This document shows positions 1 through 6,882 of a stretch of 32,476 bases of DNA, one piece after another. Position 1 is the first letter of the stretch. Every line of letters begins with the position of its first letter. The position numbers and the translations under genes are program-made. The notes beneath the pieces are model-generated. The model worked only from the letters and a program-made list of their open reading frames with translations, did not search any database and had not been told where the DNA came from. Origin of the DNA: an uncultured Lachnospiraceae bacterium (GTDB lineage Bacteria > Bacillota > Clostridia > Lachnospirales > Lachnospiraceae); NCBI GenBank assembly GCA_947626985.1, contig CANQUG010000039.1, positions 1 to 32,476 of the forward strand, written 5' to 3'.

Positions 1-622
1 ATGCAATGATAGACGGTAATAAAAGGAAATCCACACAGCCCCTTTTACATAGCTGGAAGCCAGGCGGAGGCCCAAATGAGGTGAAAGGCAATTTTGCGAG
101 TCCTGTCTTTTACGCAGGCTCCGTAATCGGTATTTCCTTGATTTGCCACAGTACATACAGGATACTGTAAAGAAACACTGGAAAAAACGTCCATTGCTGA
201 CTGATTTCGACAAATTTCATAAGGAAAATACAGTATAATGATTGCATAATTCTGGCCGAAATAAGTATTTTTGTTACTGAAGCCGCATAAATCCTGGATT
301 TTCGAGTTTATATAGGAACTAATTACCCTTTTTTACCCTTTCTTAAAATGAGCAGGAATTTATTTCGCTTTCTGAATTCCAGACACAGAGACCAGGCAAT
401 TTCCAAAAACACTTTTTATCTTGTGTATAATAGTAAAAAGAGCTATAATAAGTACAGAAGAAATGAATTTTGACACAATTTTAAACAAACCTTAGAAACA
501 TTCCGTGAAACAAAGCTTTGAAAGGAACGTAATATATTACAGGATATGTTGCGAAACATCTCAGACTTGTTTAGAAGACAAGGATATTGATTGGTTTTTA
601 GCATTCAAAAAGGGGGATTGCT
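1..622. other. Intergenic, no gene recognised
   Basis: No convincing gene is seen on either strand. The 3' half is AT-rich and carries TATAAT-like hexamers at 426-431 and 444-449, and a possible promoter TTGACA (470-475) N17 TAGAAA (493-498) for the gene at 623. Two small palindromes lie between this promoter and the gene: GTAATATATTAC at 529-540 and ATGTTgcgaAACAT at 546-559. They could be operators, but this is inference from position only. Confidence 0.4.
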
Positions 623-1279
623 ATGATTTATTCTAATGATAGAAAACTCCAGTTAAGCGGTTGGCTGAAAAAAAACGGCGACGCGGAATATAATTCTCCA
701 CTGAAACTACAAAAATTTTTATTCCTGTACGAATGTTTTACAAAAACGAGCGGAGAAAAGGCAGATTTTAGTTTTTTAAAAGGATACAAACGAGGTCCTG
801 TTTTTGGTAACGTATGGGGTGATTACACACACGAACGCTCTCAATTCAACGAAGCAGCACAACGGGCATTTTCTGATTCATCAAAAGAAATTGATGAAGA
901 TCGTGCAGGTAGATGCAAATTTATCGTAAGTACACTTTCCGAAAACGAACTTTCTGATCTTACTCATAAATTTAACATTTGGAAATCAAAAGAAGCCCGT
1001 ATTATGCATGGAGAAAAGCAGGTGGATCTGTACGAAGACGATTTTAACAAAAATGACGCAGCATTGTCTGATTTGCTTGAAAAAATGTATCCCATGTCAT
1101 TAATCAATAATTCAGAAGTCATAAACATCGATAATCATTATTTTGTTTTTAGCAAACAGGATGTGAAGCGGCTGACGGAGCAACATTTCGATACCCTGAG
1201 TGCTTTGGTAGAAAATGAGCTTTTGCGGAATCCAGTTTTCGTAGAAGTTTCCGAGGAAGGAGGTCTGATTGTTGATTAA
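623..1279 (+). CDS. DUF4065 (Panacea-like) protein, possible antitoxin
   Basis: A 218-residue protein. Residues 25-39 (SPLKLQKFLFLYECF) and 51-61 (FLKGYKRGPVF) match the hallmark of DUF4065/SocA-like 'Panacea' proteins, in which a lysine/leucine-rich helix precedes a segment with a conserved G-P-V/Y turn. Family members are often antitoxins or proteolytic adaptors next to varied toxins; that role here is inferred. An AGGGGG ribosome binding site sits about 9 bases before the ATG. The stop overlaps the TTG start of a short reading frame at 1269, the tight coupling usual in toxin-antitoxin operons, but that partner is only a stub. The gene is AT-richer than the sugar operon downstream, which fits accessory DNA. 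Function in this cell is unproven. Confidence 0.6.
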   Translation: MIYSNDRKLQLSGWLKKNGDAEYNSPLKLQKFLFLYECFTKTSGEKADFSFLKGYKRGPVFGNVWGDYTHERSQFNEAAQRAFSDSSKEIDEDRAGRCKFIVSTLSENELSDLTHKFNIWKSKEARIMHGEKQVDLYEDDFNKNDAALSDLLEKMYPMSLINNSEVINIDNHYFVFSKQDVKRLTEQHFDTLSALVENELLRNPVFVEVSEEGGLIVD

Positions 1280-1340
1280 CAAGAAAGACGTAATTCGTAT
1301 GAGGATTCCTTTTCCGAATATTCAGGCTCAACTATTTTTT
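1269..1340 (+). pseudogene. Stub of the DUF4065 partner gene (possible toxin)
   Basis: A TTG codon at 1269 overlaps the end of the DUF4065 gene and begins a frame whose first ~22 residues (LINKKDVIRMRIPFPNIQ) look like a real N-terminus. After about position 1335 the frame becomes low-complexity and runs on into the antisense of the HxlR gene, ending only at 1634, so the rest is read-through. The likely explanation is that the second gene of a two-gene cassette was cut off after about 22 codons. The toxin identity is a guess from gene order; the family was not identified. Confidence 0.3.
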
Positions 1341-1484
1341 GTGATATTCCATCGTATAAACGTCATTTACGAGGATAGGAGCGTATCTCCATACGACGCG
1401 TTATTTTCGTATTTTATTACATTCATTTCCAGAATGAAAAGCAATTTTAAGGTCTATAAGCAGGCTCTGCCGCTGTTTCCGGTT

Positions 1485-1817
1485 TTAAAGTCGGTTTTTG
1501 TCTCCCCATTCACACATCCCGTCCAATATCGGGATCAGAGATTTCCCGCGCTCTGTGAGGCTGTATTCCACCTTTGGCGGGATCTGCGGATATTCTTTTC
1601 TGTGTACGAGCTGATCCGCTTCCAGTTCTTTTAATGTTGAACTGAGCGTCTTATAAGAAATTTCGCCTATGTACTTTTTCATTTCATTAAAACGGACGAT
1701 GCCAAACTCCATAAGGGTATAGAGGATCGTCATCTTGTATTTCCCGTTGATCAGTGACAATGTATAGCTGAAGCCGGTTGTCTCCAGACGTTCCTGTGAT
1801 ATGCAGCGCTTTCCCAT
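1485..1817 (-). CDS. HxlR-family winged-helix regulator
   Basis: A 110-residue DNA-binding protein. The layout is that of HxlR/DUF24 regulators: a start near a conserved cysteine (C5), then GKYKMTILYTLMEFGIVRFNEMKK (helix 1 and the turn), ISYKTLSSTLKELEADQLVHRKEYPQ (recognition helix and wing) and the family's VEYSLTERGKSLIPILD near the C-terminus. Length fits the family. HxlR proteins such as YodB and HypR sense electrophiles or oxidants through the N-terminal cysteine. It is divergent from the flavin reductase at 1960 with a palindrome in between, so autoregulation and control of the reductase are expected by analogy. Confidence 0.85.
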   Translation of the reverse strand: MGKRCISQERLETTGFSYTLSLINGKYKMTILYTLMEFGIVRFNEMKKYIGEISYKTLSSTLKELEADQLVHRKEYPQIPPKVEYSLTERGKSLIPILDGMCEWGDKNRL

Positions 1818-1855
1818 TTTATGCTTTCCTTTTCGAGAGTATATAACTTGGATGT

Positions 1856-1882
1856 AAGTATCGCACTTAAATGTGCGTACTT
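1856..1882. promoter_or_regulatory. Palindromic operator between hxlR-like gene and reductase
   Basis: AAGTAtCGCACttaaatGTGCGTACTT is an almost perfect inverted repeat with one bulged T. It lies between the two divergent starts and just upstream of the reductase promoter, the usual position for an HxlR operator. Binding is inferred. Confidence 0.5.
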
Positions 1883-1884
1883 GT

Positions 1885-1914
1885 TTTTCATTTCATTCTC
1901 GGTAAAATTATAAT
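1885..1914 (+). promoter_or_regulatory. Promoter of the flavin reductase gene
   Basis: A perfect -10 TATAAT (1909-1914) with a weak -35 TTTTCA (1885-1890) 18 bases upstream. The weak -35 next to the palindrome fits a regulated promoter. Confidence 0.45.
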
Positions 1915-1959
1915 ATCGACAGCAGGAAAAGTCAATCCTGCGGATGGGAGGAATGTATA

Positions 1960-2505
1960 ATGAGTAAAAAAATTGTTGTAATAACAGGCAGCCCCCGTAA
2001 GAAGGGCAACAGTTTTGTCATGACGGACGCATTTATCAAAGCGGCGGAGGAAAAGGGGCATACGGTTACCCGCTTTGACGCCGCATTCAAGAAGGTCGGC
2101 GGCTGCCATGCGTGTGAAACCTGTTTCTCTGCGGGAAAAGCCTGTACATTTGATGATGATTTTAATCTGGTTGCTCCGGCGATTCTGGAAGCAGATGCGA
2201 TTGTATTTACAATGCCCGTCTACTGGTATTCGATTCCGGCACAGATCAAGGGCGTCATCGACCGTATCTACTCGCTGGTCGTGGGCGGCAAAGATATTTC
2301 CGGCAAGGAATGTGCATTGATTACCTGCTGCGAGGAGAATGATATGTCCGTAATGGATGGCGTGCGGGTTCCGATGGAGCGCATGTGCGCCCTGAACAAA
2401 TGGAAAATGGTGGGAGAGGTTTTGGTTCCCGGCGTGCTGAATCCCGGGGATATCGATAAGACAGACGGCTGTAAAAAAGCGGCGGAACTGGCTGACACGA
2501 TTTAA
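1960..2505 (+). CDS. Flavodoxin-family NAD(P)H reductase, iron-sulfur flavoprotein-like
   Basis: A 181-residue protein of the NADPH-dependent FMN reductase fold. The FMN phosphate loop is visible near the N-terminus (ITGSPRKKGNS, about residues 9-19), and PVYWYSIPAQIKGVIDR (about 87-103) is the typical flavin-contacting segment. Residues about 48-61 hold CHACETCFSAGKAC, a CX2CX2CX6C pattern like the compact cysteine motif of archaeal iron-sulfur flavoproteins, so a 4Fe-4S cluster is possible. It probably reduces quinones, nitroaromatics or similar electron acceptors in the cytosol. A GGGAGG site precedes the ATG. It is divergent from the HxlR regulator, which commonly controls such reductases, and is followed by a degraded FMN riboswitch. 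Confidence 0.8.
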   Translation: MSKKIVVITGSPRKKGNSFVMTDAFIKAAEEKGHTVTRFDAAFKKVGGCHACETCFSAGKACTFDDDFNLVAPAILEADAIVFTMPVYWYSIPAQIKGVIDRIYSLVVGGKDISGKECALITCCEENDMSVMDGVRVPMERMCALNKWKMVGEVLVPGVLNPGDIDKTDGCKKAAELADTI

Positions 2506-2532
2506 GGGGCTGAACTTATTCTGGTTCTAAAC

Positions 2533-2608
2533 ATCTTCATGCCGCAGTCTGTGAGCTGCAAAAAGCAGAAGCGGTGAACTTCCGCTGCCGACGGTAAAAG
2601 TCCGGATG
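2533..2608 (+). ncRNA. Remnant of an FMN (RFN) riboswitch with P2 deleted
   Basis: The 3' half of an FMN riboswitch is clear: AGTCTGTGAGC (2547-2557), GCGGTGAACTTCCGC (2571-2585) and CCGACGGTAAAAGTCCGGATG (2588-2608) match the conserved core. ATCTTC (2533-2538) resembles the 5' strand of P1. The expected block between them, GGGCAGGGTGAAATTCCC and the following CCGGCGGT, is absent, so P2 with its loop and part of the core junction are missing. The aptamer should not bind FMN. Its terminator hairpin remains, but no ribU or rib gene follows. Confidence 0.7.
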
Positions 2609-2645
2609 AAAGGGGCGCATACCCGTGAAAGGGTGCGTCCCTTTT
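2609..2645 (+). terminator. Terminator of the FMN riboswitch remnant
   Basis: AAAGGGGCGCA...TGCGTCCCTTTT forms a strong hairpin with GGGT/ACCC-type pairing near the GTGAAA loop and ends in a T run. It now probably serves as the terminator of the flavin reductase transcript. Confidence 0.75.
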
Positions 2646-2814
2646 CTGCATATTCGGTTTTTGTGATTGCCCCGTCCTGATTCCGGCAACGTCTTTCTGA
2701 ATGGGGAAAGTATATAGAGGGAGCCGAGGCGCTTTTCGGAAAATGGATCAAGTGAAAATCAGTACTTTATCGAGCAGAATATCCCATCATCAGAGAGATG
2801 CACGTATGCCGCAG

Positions 2815-2864
2815 GAGCCGATGATTTTGTGAGAATACTCACAGATCATCGGCTCTTACTTTTT
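2815..2864 (+). terminator. Orphan strong terminator
   Basis: GAGCCGATGAT and ATCATCGGCTC, with inner TGTGAG/CTCACA, form a long hairpin (2815-2855) followed by TTACTTTTT. No gene lies between this and the riboswitch terminator, so it is probably the tail of a lost gene. The rest of 2646-3000 holds nothing recognisable; 2970-3030 is an A-rich tract just upstream of the next promoter. Confidence 0.7.
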
Positions 2865-3032
2865 GGGAGATGGGATTCATTTGGAGATGGAATTCAAAAA
2901 ATTCAAATTCGGTTGATCGCTCACAGATTTTTTCCGGATAAACGGGCGGGCTATTTTGATTATCTGCCTTGGATATGAAAAATAACTAAAAAAATGAAAA
3001 TAACAAAAATAACAAAAAAATACAAAAAATAA

Positions 3033-3062
3033 TTGACAAAATATACAAGAATGGAATATACT
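3033..3062 (+). promoter_or_regulatory. Strong sigma-70-type promoter of the sugar operon
   Basis: TTGACA (3033-3038), 18-base spacer, TATACT (3057-3062). An A-rich tract upstream could act as an UP element. Transcription would start near 3070. Confidence 0.7.
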
Positions 3063-3072
3063 TAAATTGTCG

Positions 3073-3110
3073 AAATAGTCTAACAAAACGAACCTTTTTA
3101 GACTATTTTT
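3073..3110 (+). promoter_or_regulatory. Leader hairpin, possible attenuator or operator
   Basis: AAATAGTCTAA (3073-3083) and TTAGACTATTT (3098-3108) are a perfect 11-bp inverted repeat around a 14-base loop, followed by TTTG. It begins almost at the predicted transcription start and ends about 25 bases before the AGGAGGA site. It could be a weak intrinsic terminator (attenuation), an operator, or an mRNA-stabilising 5' hairpin. Confidence 0.5.
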
Positions 3111-3154
3111 TGTTAAAGATGCGAAAATAATAAAGGACAGGAGGAAAAAAGAAG

Positions 3155-4741
3155 ATGAAGAAAAAAAGAGTCATGGCAGTGCTGCTTTCGGCAGCTATGG
3201 CTGTGCAGCCCTGGGCCCTGGTGCAGGCGGCGGACGATGGCGGCGACAAGACGATCACAGTGAGCACAATCTCCAAGACCGGCTGGCAGGAGGGCTGGGA
3301 TGCGGTGGCAAATGCGTACATGGAACTGCATCCGGACGTGAAGGTTGTCGTGGACCTGAAGCCTGAGGACGGATACGATCAGTGGCTGGGAAATGTGCTT
3401 GCATCCACGGATACGACGGAAGTGGATATCGTGAATATCAACTATGGCGGCGGCGCCCAGACAGACAAGGATATCCTCTGGTCGGACTACGCGGATATGG
3501 ACAGCCCGTATTCGGACGGCGAGTGGAGGGAGCAGTTTAATTATGACATGCAGACGTTCTCCGCCGGAACAGGCAGCCTGGATAATCTTTGTCTGCAGTC
3601 CACGCAGGTAATGTGGTTCTACAACCAGGATATTTTTAATGAGGTTGGTGTGGAGATTCCCGAGACATGGGATGAACTGGTCGATGTGTGCCAGAAGATA
3701 GAGGACGCCGGATATCAGGCCATAGCCATGCCGGGGGATTATGACTCCTTCTATTCGGGAACGATGGGATGGCTGTCCCAGATCTACGCGGATCAGACCA
3801 CCCGTTCCACCATCGAGCTGTGGAGGAGCCAGGAGGGCGACTATTCCTACGATCCCGATATCGACGCCAGCTGGACTTATGATCCCACGGATCCATGGAA
3901 TGACGACACTATCTATGTAACGAGGAATCCTTCCCGGTTCTTCAAGGCTGTCAGAGACGGCGAGTATACGCCGAATACTCCGGGTATGAAGACCGTCTGG
4001 ACCAACTTTGCGAAGGTGTTCCCCAAGTATGCGGGGAACGAGGCCATGTTCGGCACGAACGGTGACGGCGCTCAGACTCTGTTCTATCAGGGCAAGGCCG
4101 CTATGATGGTAAACGGCGGCTGGGGCATCATCGAATTTGCGAATAACATGAAGGCGATTTCGGGCGGCGAAACCCTTACCATCGGCGATGCTTCCGTAGA
4201 AGACGCCAAGGTGTTTACGCTGGGTACCTTCTCCATGCCTTCCATGGAAGGAGAAGGCATCGAGGCTCCGGCCCGGACCATCGAGGTTCCGGAAGGCTTC
4301 CTGGGCGCAATCCTGAAGGATCAGGCACATAACGACCTGGTAGTTGACTTTATGATGTATTACTCTTCCTCAGAGGGTATGTCCACCTATCTGGACGCGG
4401 CTCTGGCTGCAGGCTTCTCGCCGTCCGGTCCGTCGCTGGTGTATGGCGTGGAGTATCCGGAGGAAGTGGCGAACGCGTTTGCCAATCTGAAGTATATCGG
4501 GAACGTGCAGAAGAATTACGGCCAGGCGCTGAGCAGGGGCTTTGCCGATCTGCCGGAATCTACCCGTGAGTATTACAACAATGCGCACGATTATCTGACA
4601 GGCAGCATTACGGTAGAGCAGTATCTGGAAAATCAGGAGAAGAATTACGCCACCTATTTCGATACGGTGCTGGCGAATAATAATCTTACCCAGGAGGATC
4701 TGGATAATCCCGCTGTGGAACCGGCTAAATTCAATTCATAA
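3155..4741 (+). CDS. CUT1 sugar ABC transporter substrate-binding protein
   Basis: A 528-residue extracytoplasmic binding protein, in the size range of large oligosaccharide-binding proteins. The N-terminus MKKKRVMAVLLSAAMAVQPW is a signal peptide, apparently ending VQA-AD (about residue 25). The mature part shows typical family signatures: DIVNINYGGG, VMWFYNQDIFNEVGVEIPETWDELVDVCQK and AAMMVNGGWGI. It has no lipobox cysteine, although Gram-positive binding proteins are normally lipoproteins. Its neighbours are two permeases and a GH78 rhamnosidase, so the ligand is probably a rhamnose-containing oligosaccharide (inferred from context). No ATPase gene is present, and a shared MsmX-type ATPase would be needed. 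A GC-rich terminator follows, so this gene may be expressed above the permeases. Confidence 0.9.
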   Translation: MKKKRVMAVLLSAAMAVQPWALVQAADDGGDKTITVSTISKTGWQEGWDAVANAYMELHPDVKVVVDLKPEDGYDQWLGNVLASTDTTEVDIVNINYGGGAQTDKDILWSDYADMDSPYSDGEWREQFNYDMQTFSAGTGSLDNLCLQSTQVMWFYNQDIFNEVGVEIPETWDELVDVCQKIEDAGYQAIAMPGDYDSFYSGTMGWLSQIYADQTTRSTIELWRSQEGDYSYDPDIDASWTYDPTDPWNDDTIYVTRNPSRFFKAVRDGEYTPNTPGMKTVWTNFAKVFPKYAGNEAMFGTNGDGAQTLFYQGKAAMMVNGGWGIIEFANNMKAISGGETLTIGDASVEDAKVFTLGTFSMPSMEGEGIEAPARTIEVPEGFLGAILKDQAHNDLVVDFMMYYSSSEGMSTYLDAALAAGFSPSGPSLVYGVEYPEEVANAFANLKYIGNVQKNYGQALSRGFADLPESTREYYNNAHDYLTGSITVEQYLENQEKNYATYFDTVLANNNLTQEDLDNPAVEPAKFNS

Positions 4742-4773
4742 AAGACCGGAACATTTTCGGTTGAGAAAATATA

Positions 4774-4800
4774 GGGGCTGGCCTGTCCAGCCCCTTTTTT
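4774..4800 (+). terminator. Intra-operon terminator after the binding protein gene
   Basis: GGGGCTGG-cctgt-CCAGCCCC followed by TTTTTT. It lies between the binding protein and the permease genes, and I see no clear promoter in the ~110 bases after it, so partial read-through probably sets a high binding-protein-to-permease ratio. Confidence 0.85.
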
Positions 4801-4907
4801 AAAAGAGTGGCCGGTGTTTGCCGTATGGAAGCGCACACCAGATCAGCGGTTCATTCCAGAGAAAGCAGTGCAGCGGTTAGCTGGGAAAGGAGGATGGGGT
4901 CACAAGG

Positions 4908-6878
4908 ATGAAGAAAAAAAATGTATGGCTGATTACAGCGGCCATCTGCCTGGTACTGGGGATCGCGGCATCTCTGGCCGGGAAGGTATACAGGGGAAGG
5001 ACAGAGGGCATCAGAAGTTTTGATATTGCAACCGGAGATATGAACCAGAGTCTGACGTATGACCGGGCAAACGGCGTCCTGTATGTGGGCACGCACAACG
5101 GCCTGCTGTCGGCGTGGCGGGATGGGGAGGAACTGTGGCAGATCAGGGCGGAAGGAGCTTTCCGGGAGCTGGCATTAAATGAAAGCGGCGATACGCTGTA
5201 TGCTGCCAATGAAAGCAACCGTGTCTGTGTGTTCCGGACGTCGGACGGGGAGGAGCTTCTGAATCTGGATCTGCAGAGAAAGGCGGTAGGAGTGGCCGTG
5301 AACGCAGACGGCTCCAGGTTTGCGGTCATTACCAATACCGGTTCCTCGAAGTCCAATCTCTTCGTTTTCGCCTCTGACGGGACAGAGATCTCCAATATCC
5401 CATACAAGGGCACCCTGCGGGGGATCGAATACTGCGGGGACGGGGAGACCCTGATGCTGTCGGATAAGAGAGGAGATATCTCCCACATTGCGGAGGACGG
5501 AGAGCTTCTGAATCAATACAGTATCAATTATGACGCTGTTCAGATGAAGGCCTGCGCGGGAACCTACTGGGTCGTCGGAAAAAACGGCTCGTATTACAGG
5601 CTGGATGAGGAGCTGAACTGTCTGCGCAGCGGGCAGATCAGCAATACGGTAAACGCCATAGTGAACTGCATCGGCGTGGATGCGGAGGGCGAATATGTGG
5701 TGGTCGGATCCAAGGAGGGCTATCTGTTCGTGATGGATGGACAGGATAAGCAGATCTATACCGTGGATATGGAAATTCAGATCATGGACACAGCTGCGGA
5801 CGAGGGATGTATTTACCTGGCAGGCTACGGGGACGCGGTGTGGTGTATCTTTGCGGAGAACCTGGAAAATATCGAGCTCTACACGCTGCTGGGGAAGCTG
5901 TGCGGATATCTGGTCTATGTGTTTGCAGCGGGCTTTCTGGTGAGTCTGGTCGCGTACATTCCGAGAACCAGGAGGGCGTCGGTGAAGCTCCTGAAAAATA
6001 TCTGGAAGCAGAGGATGGCGTATATCATGCTGCTGCCTACCTATGTGCTTCTGTTCCTGTTTTCCTACCGGGGAATCTTCACAGGACTGATCCGCGCTTT
6101 TACCGACTGGTCCGTGAACAGAAATACGGTGGCAAAGATTTCTTTTATCGGTCTGGACAATTTCCGGACCATGCTGTCAGAGGGCTATTTTCTGACCGGA
6201 ATGATAAATCTGCTGCTGCTTTTGATATCGAACATCATAAAAACGCTGACGGTGCCGCTGCTGCTGGCCTGGCTGCTGTATTCCATCCGGGGAGGCAGAA
6301 GAAAATACATACACCGGTTTCTGTTCGTGCTGCCGATGGTGGTGCCGGGCGTGGTGGGAGCATTGGTATGGCAGAAAATCTACGATCCCTCCATCGGACT
6401 TTTGAATCAGGTCCTGGGCGCGCTGGGACTGGAGTCCCTGCAGAGGGTATGGCTGGGAGACGCGCACACGGCCATGGGCGCGGTGATCTTCATGGGCTTT
6501 CCGTTCGTGGGCGCAATGGCGCTGCTGGTCTATTACGCGGGCTTTAACAATATCGGGAATGAGGTGATCGAATCCGCGCTGATCGACGGCGGGACGAGAA
6601 GGGATATTTTCTGGAGGATCCAGCTTCCGCTGATCCGGCCGCAGATCAGCCTGATGATCACGCTGACGGCGCTGGGAGCCATGCAGGAGTTCAACAGCAT
6701 CTACATTCTGACCGGCGGCGGGCCGGGAACCGCCACCTATGTGCCGGCTCTGGAGCTGTACCTGAACGCGGCGCAGTTCGGCCGCTACGGCTACGCGTCG
6801 GCGCTGGGCCTGGTCCTGCTGGTCTTTACGATGACGGTGACCATAATCAGCAACAGGCTTACAAGGGAGAAGGAGTGA
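4908..6878 (+). CDS. Beta-propeller/ABC permease fusion (MalF-type)
   Basis: A 656-residue protein. Residues 6-25 are a membrane helix. About 30-325 form a repeated WD40/PQQ-like propeller with blade motifs such as GVLYVGTHNGLLSAW, GDTLYAANESNRVCVF, GSRFAVITNTG, GEYVVVGSKEGYLFVMDG and GCIYLAGYGDAVWCI. About 328-350 are a second helix, followed by the basic stretch RTRRASVKLLKNIWKQR. A complete MalF-like permease runs from about 367 to the end, with the EAA loop EVIESALIDGG.........IQLPLIRP near 551-577. The positive-inside rule puts the propeller outside the cell, beside the binding-protein docking face. Ordinary MalF homologues are near 300 residues. The AAGGAGG site is about 14 bases before this ATG, rather long, but the signal-anchor helix supports the start. 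It ends 4 bases before the next permease. Confidence 0.88.
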   Translation: MKKKNVWLITAAICLVLGIAASLAGKVYRGRTEGIRSFDIATGDMNQSLTYDRANGVLYVGTHNGLLSAWRDGEELWQIRAEGAFRELALNESGDTLYAANESNRVCVFRTSDGEELLNLDLQRKAVGVAVNADGSRFAVITNTGSSKSNLFVFASDGTEISNIPYKGTLRGIEYCGDGETLMLSDKRGDISHIAEDGELLNQYSINYDAVQMKACAGTYWVVGKNGSYYRLDEELNCLRSGQISNTVNAIVNCIGVDAEGEYVVVGSKEGYLFVMDGQDKQIYTVDMEIQIMDTAADEGCIYLAGYGDAVWCIFAENLENIELYTLLGKLCGYLVYVFAAGFLVSLVAYIPRTRRASVKLLKNIWKQRMAYIMLLPTYVLLFLFSYRGIFTGLIRAFTDWSVNRNTVAKISFIGLDNFRTMLSEGYFLTGMINLLLLLISNIIKTLTVPLLLAWLLYSIRGGRRKYIHRFLFVLPMVVPGVVGALVWQKIYDPSIGLLNQVLGALGLESLQRVWLGDAHTAMGAVIFMGFPFVGAMALLVYYAGFNNIGNEVIESALIDGGTRRDIFWRIQLPLIRPQISLMITLTALGAMQEFNSIYILTGGGPGTATYVPALELYLNAAQFGRYGYASALGLVLLVFTMTVTIISNRLTREKE

Positions 6879-6882
6879 GCGT

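Noticed and set aside
1341-1634. Continuation of the stub after the DUF4065 gene as a real 121-residue protein
   Set aside because: The second half runs antisense through the end of the HxlR gene and has no recognisable sequence, so it is read-through.
3113-4330. Long open frame on the minus strand opposite the sugar-binding protein gene
   Set aside because: It is antisense to a gene with a clear family match; no ribosome binding site or family signature, and its codon pattern is the mirror of the real gene.
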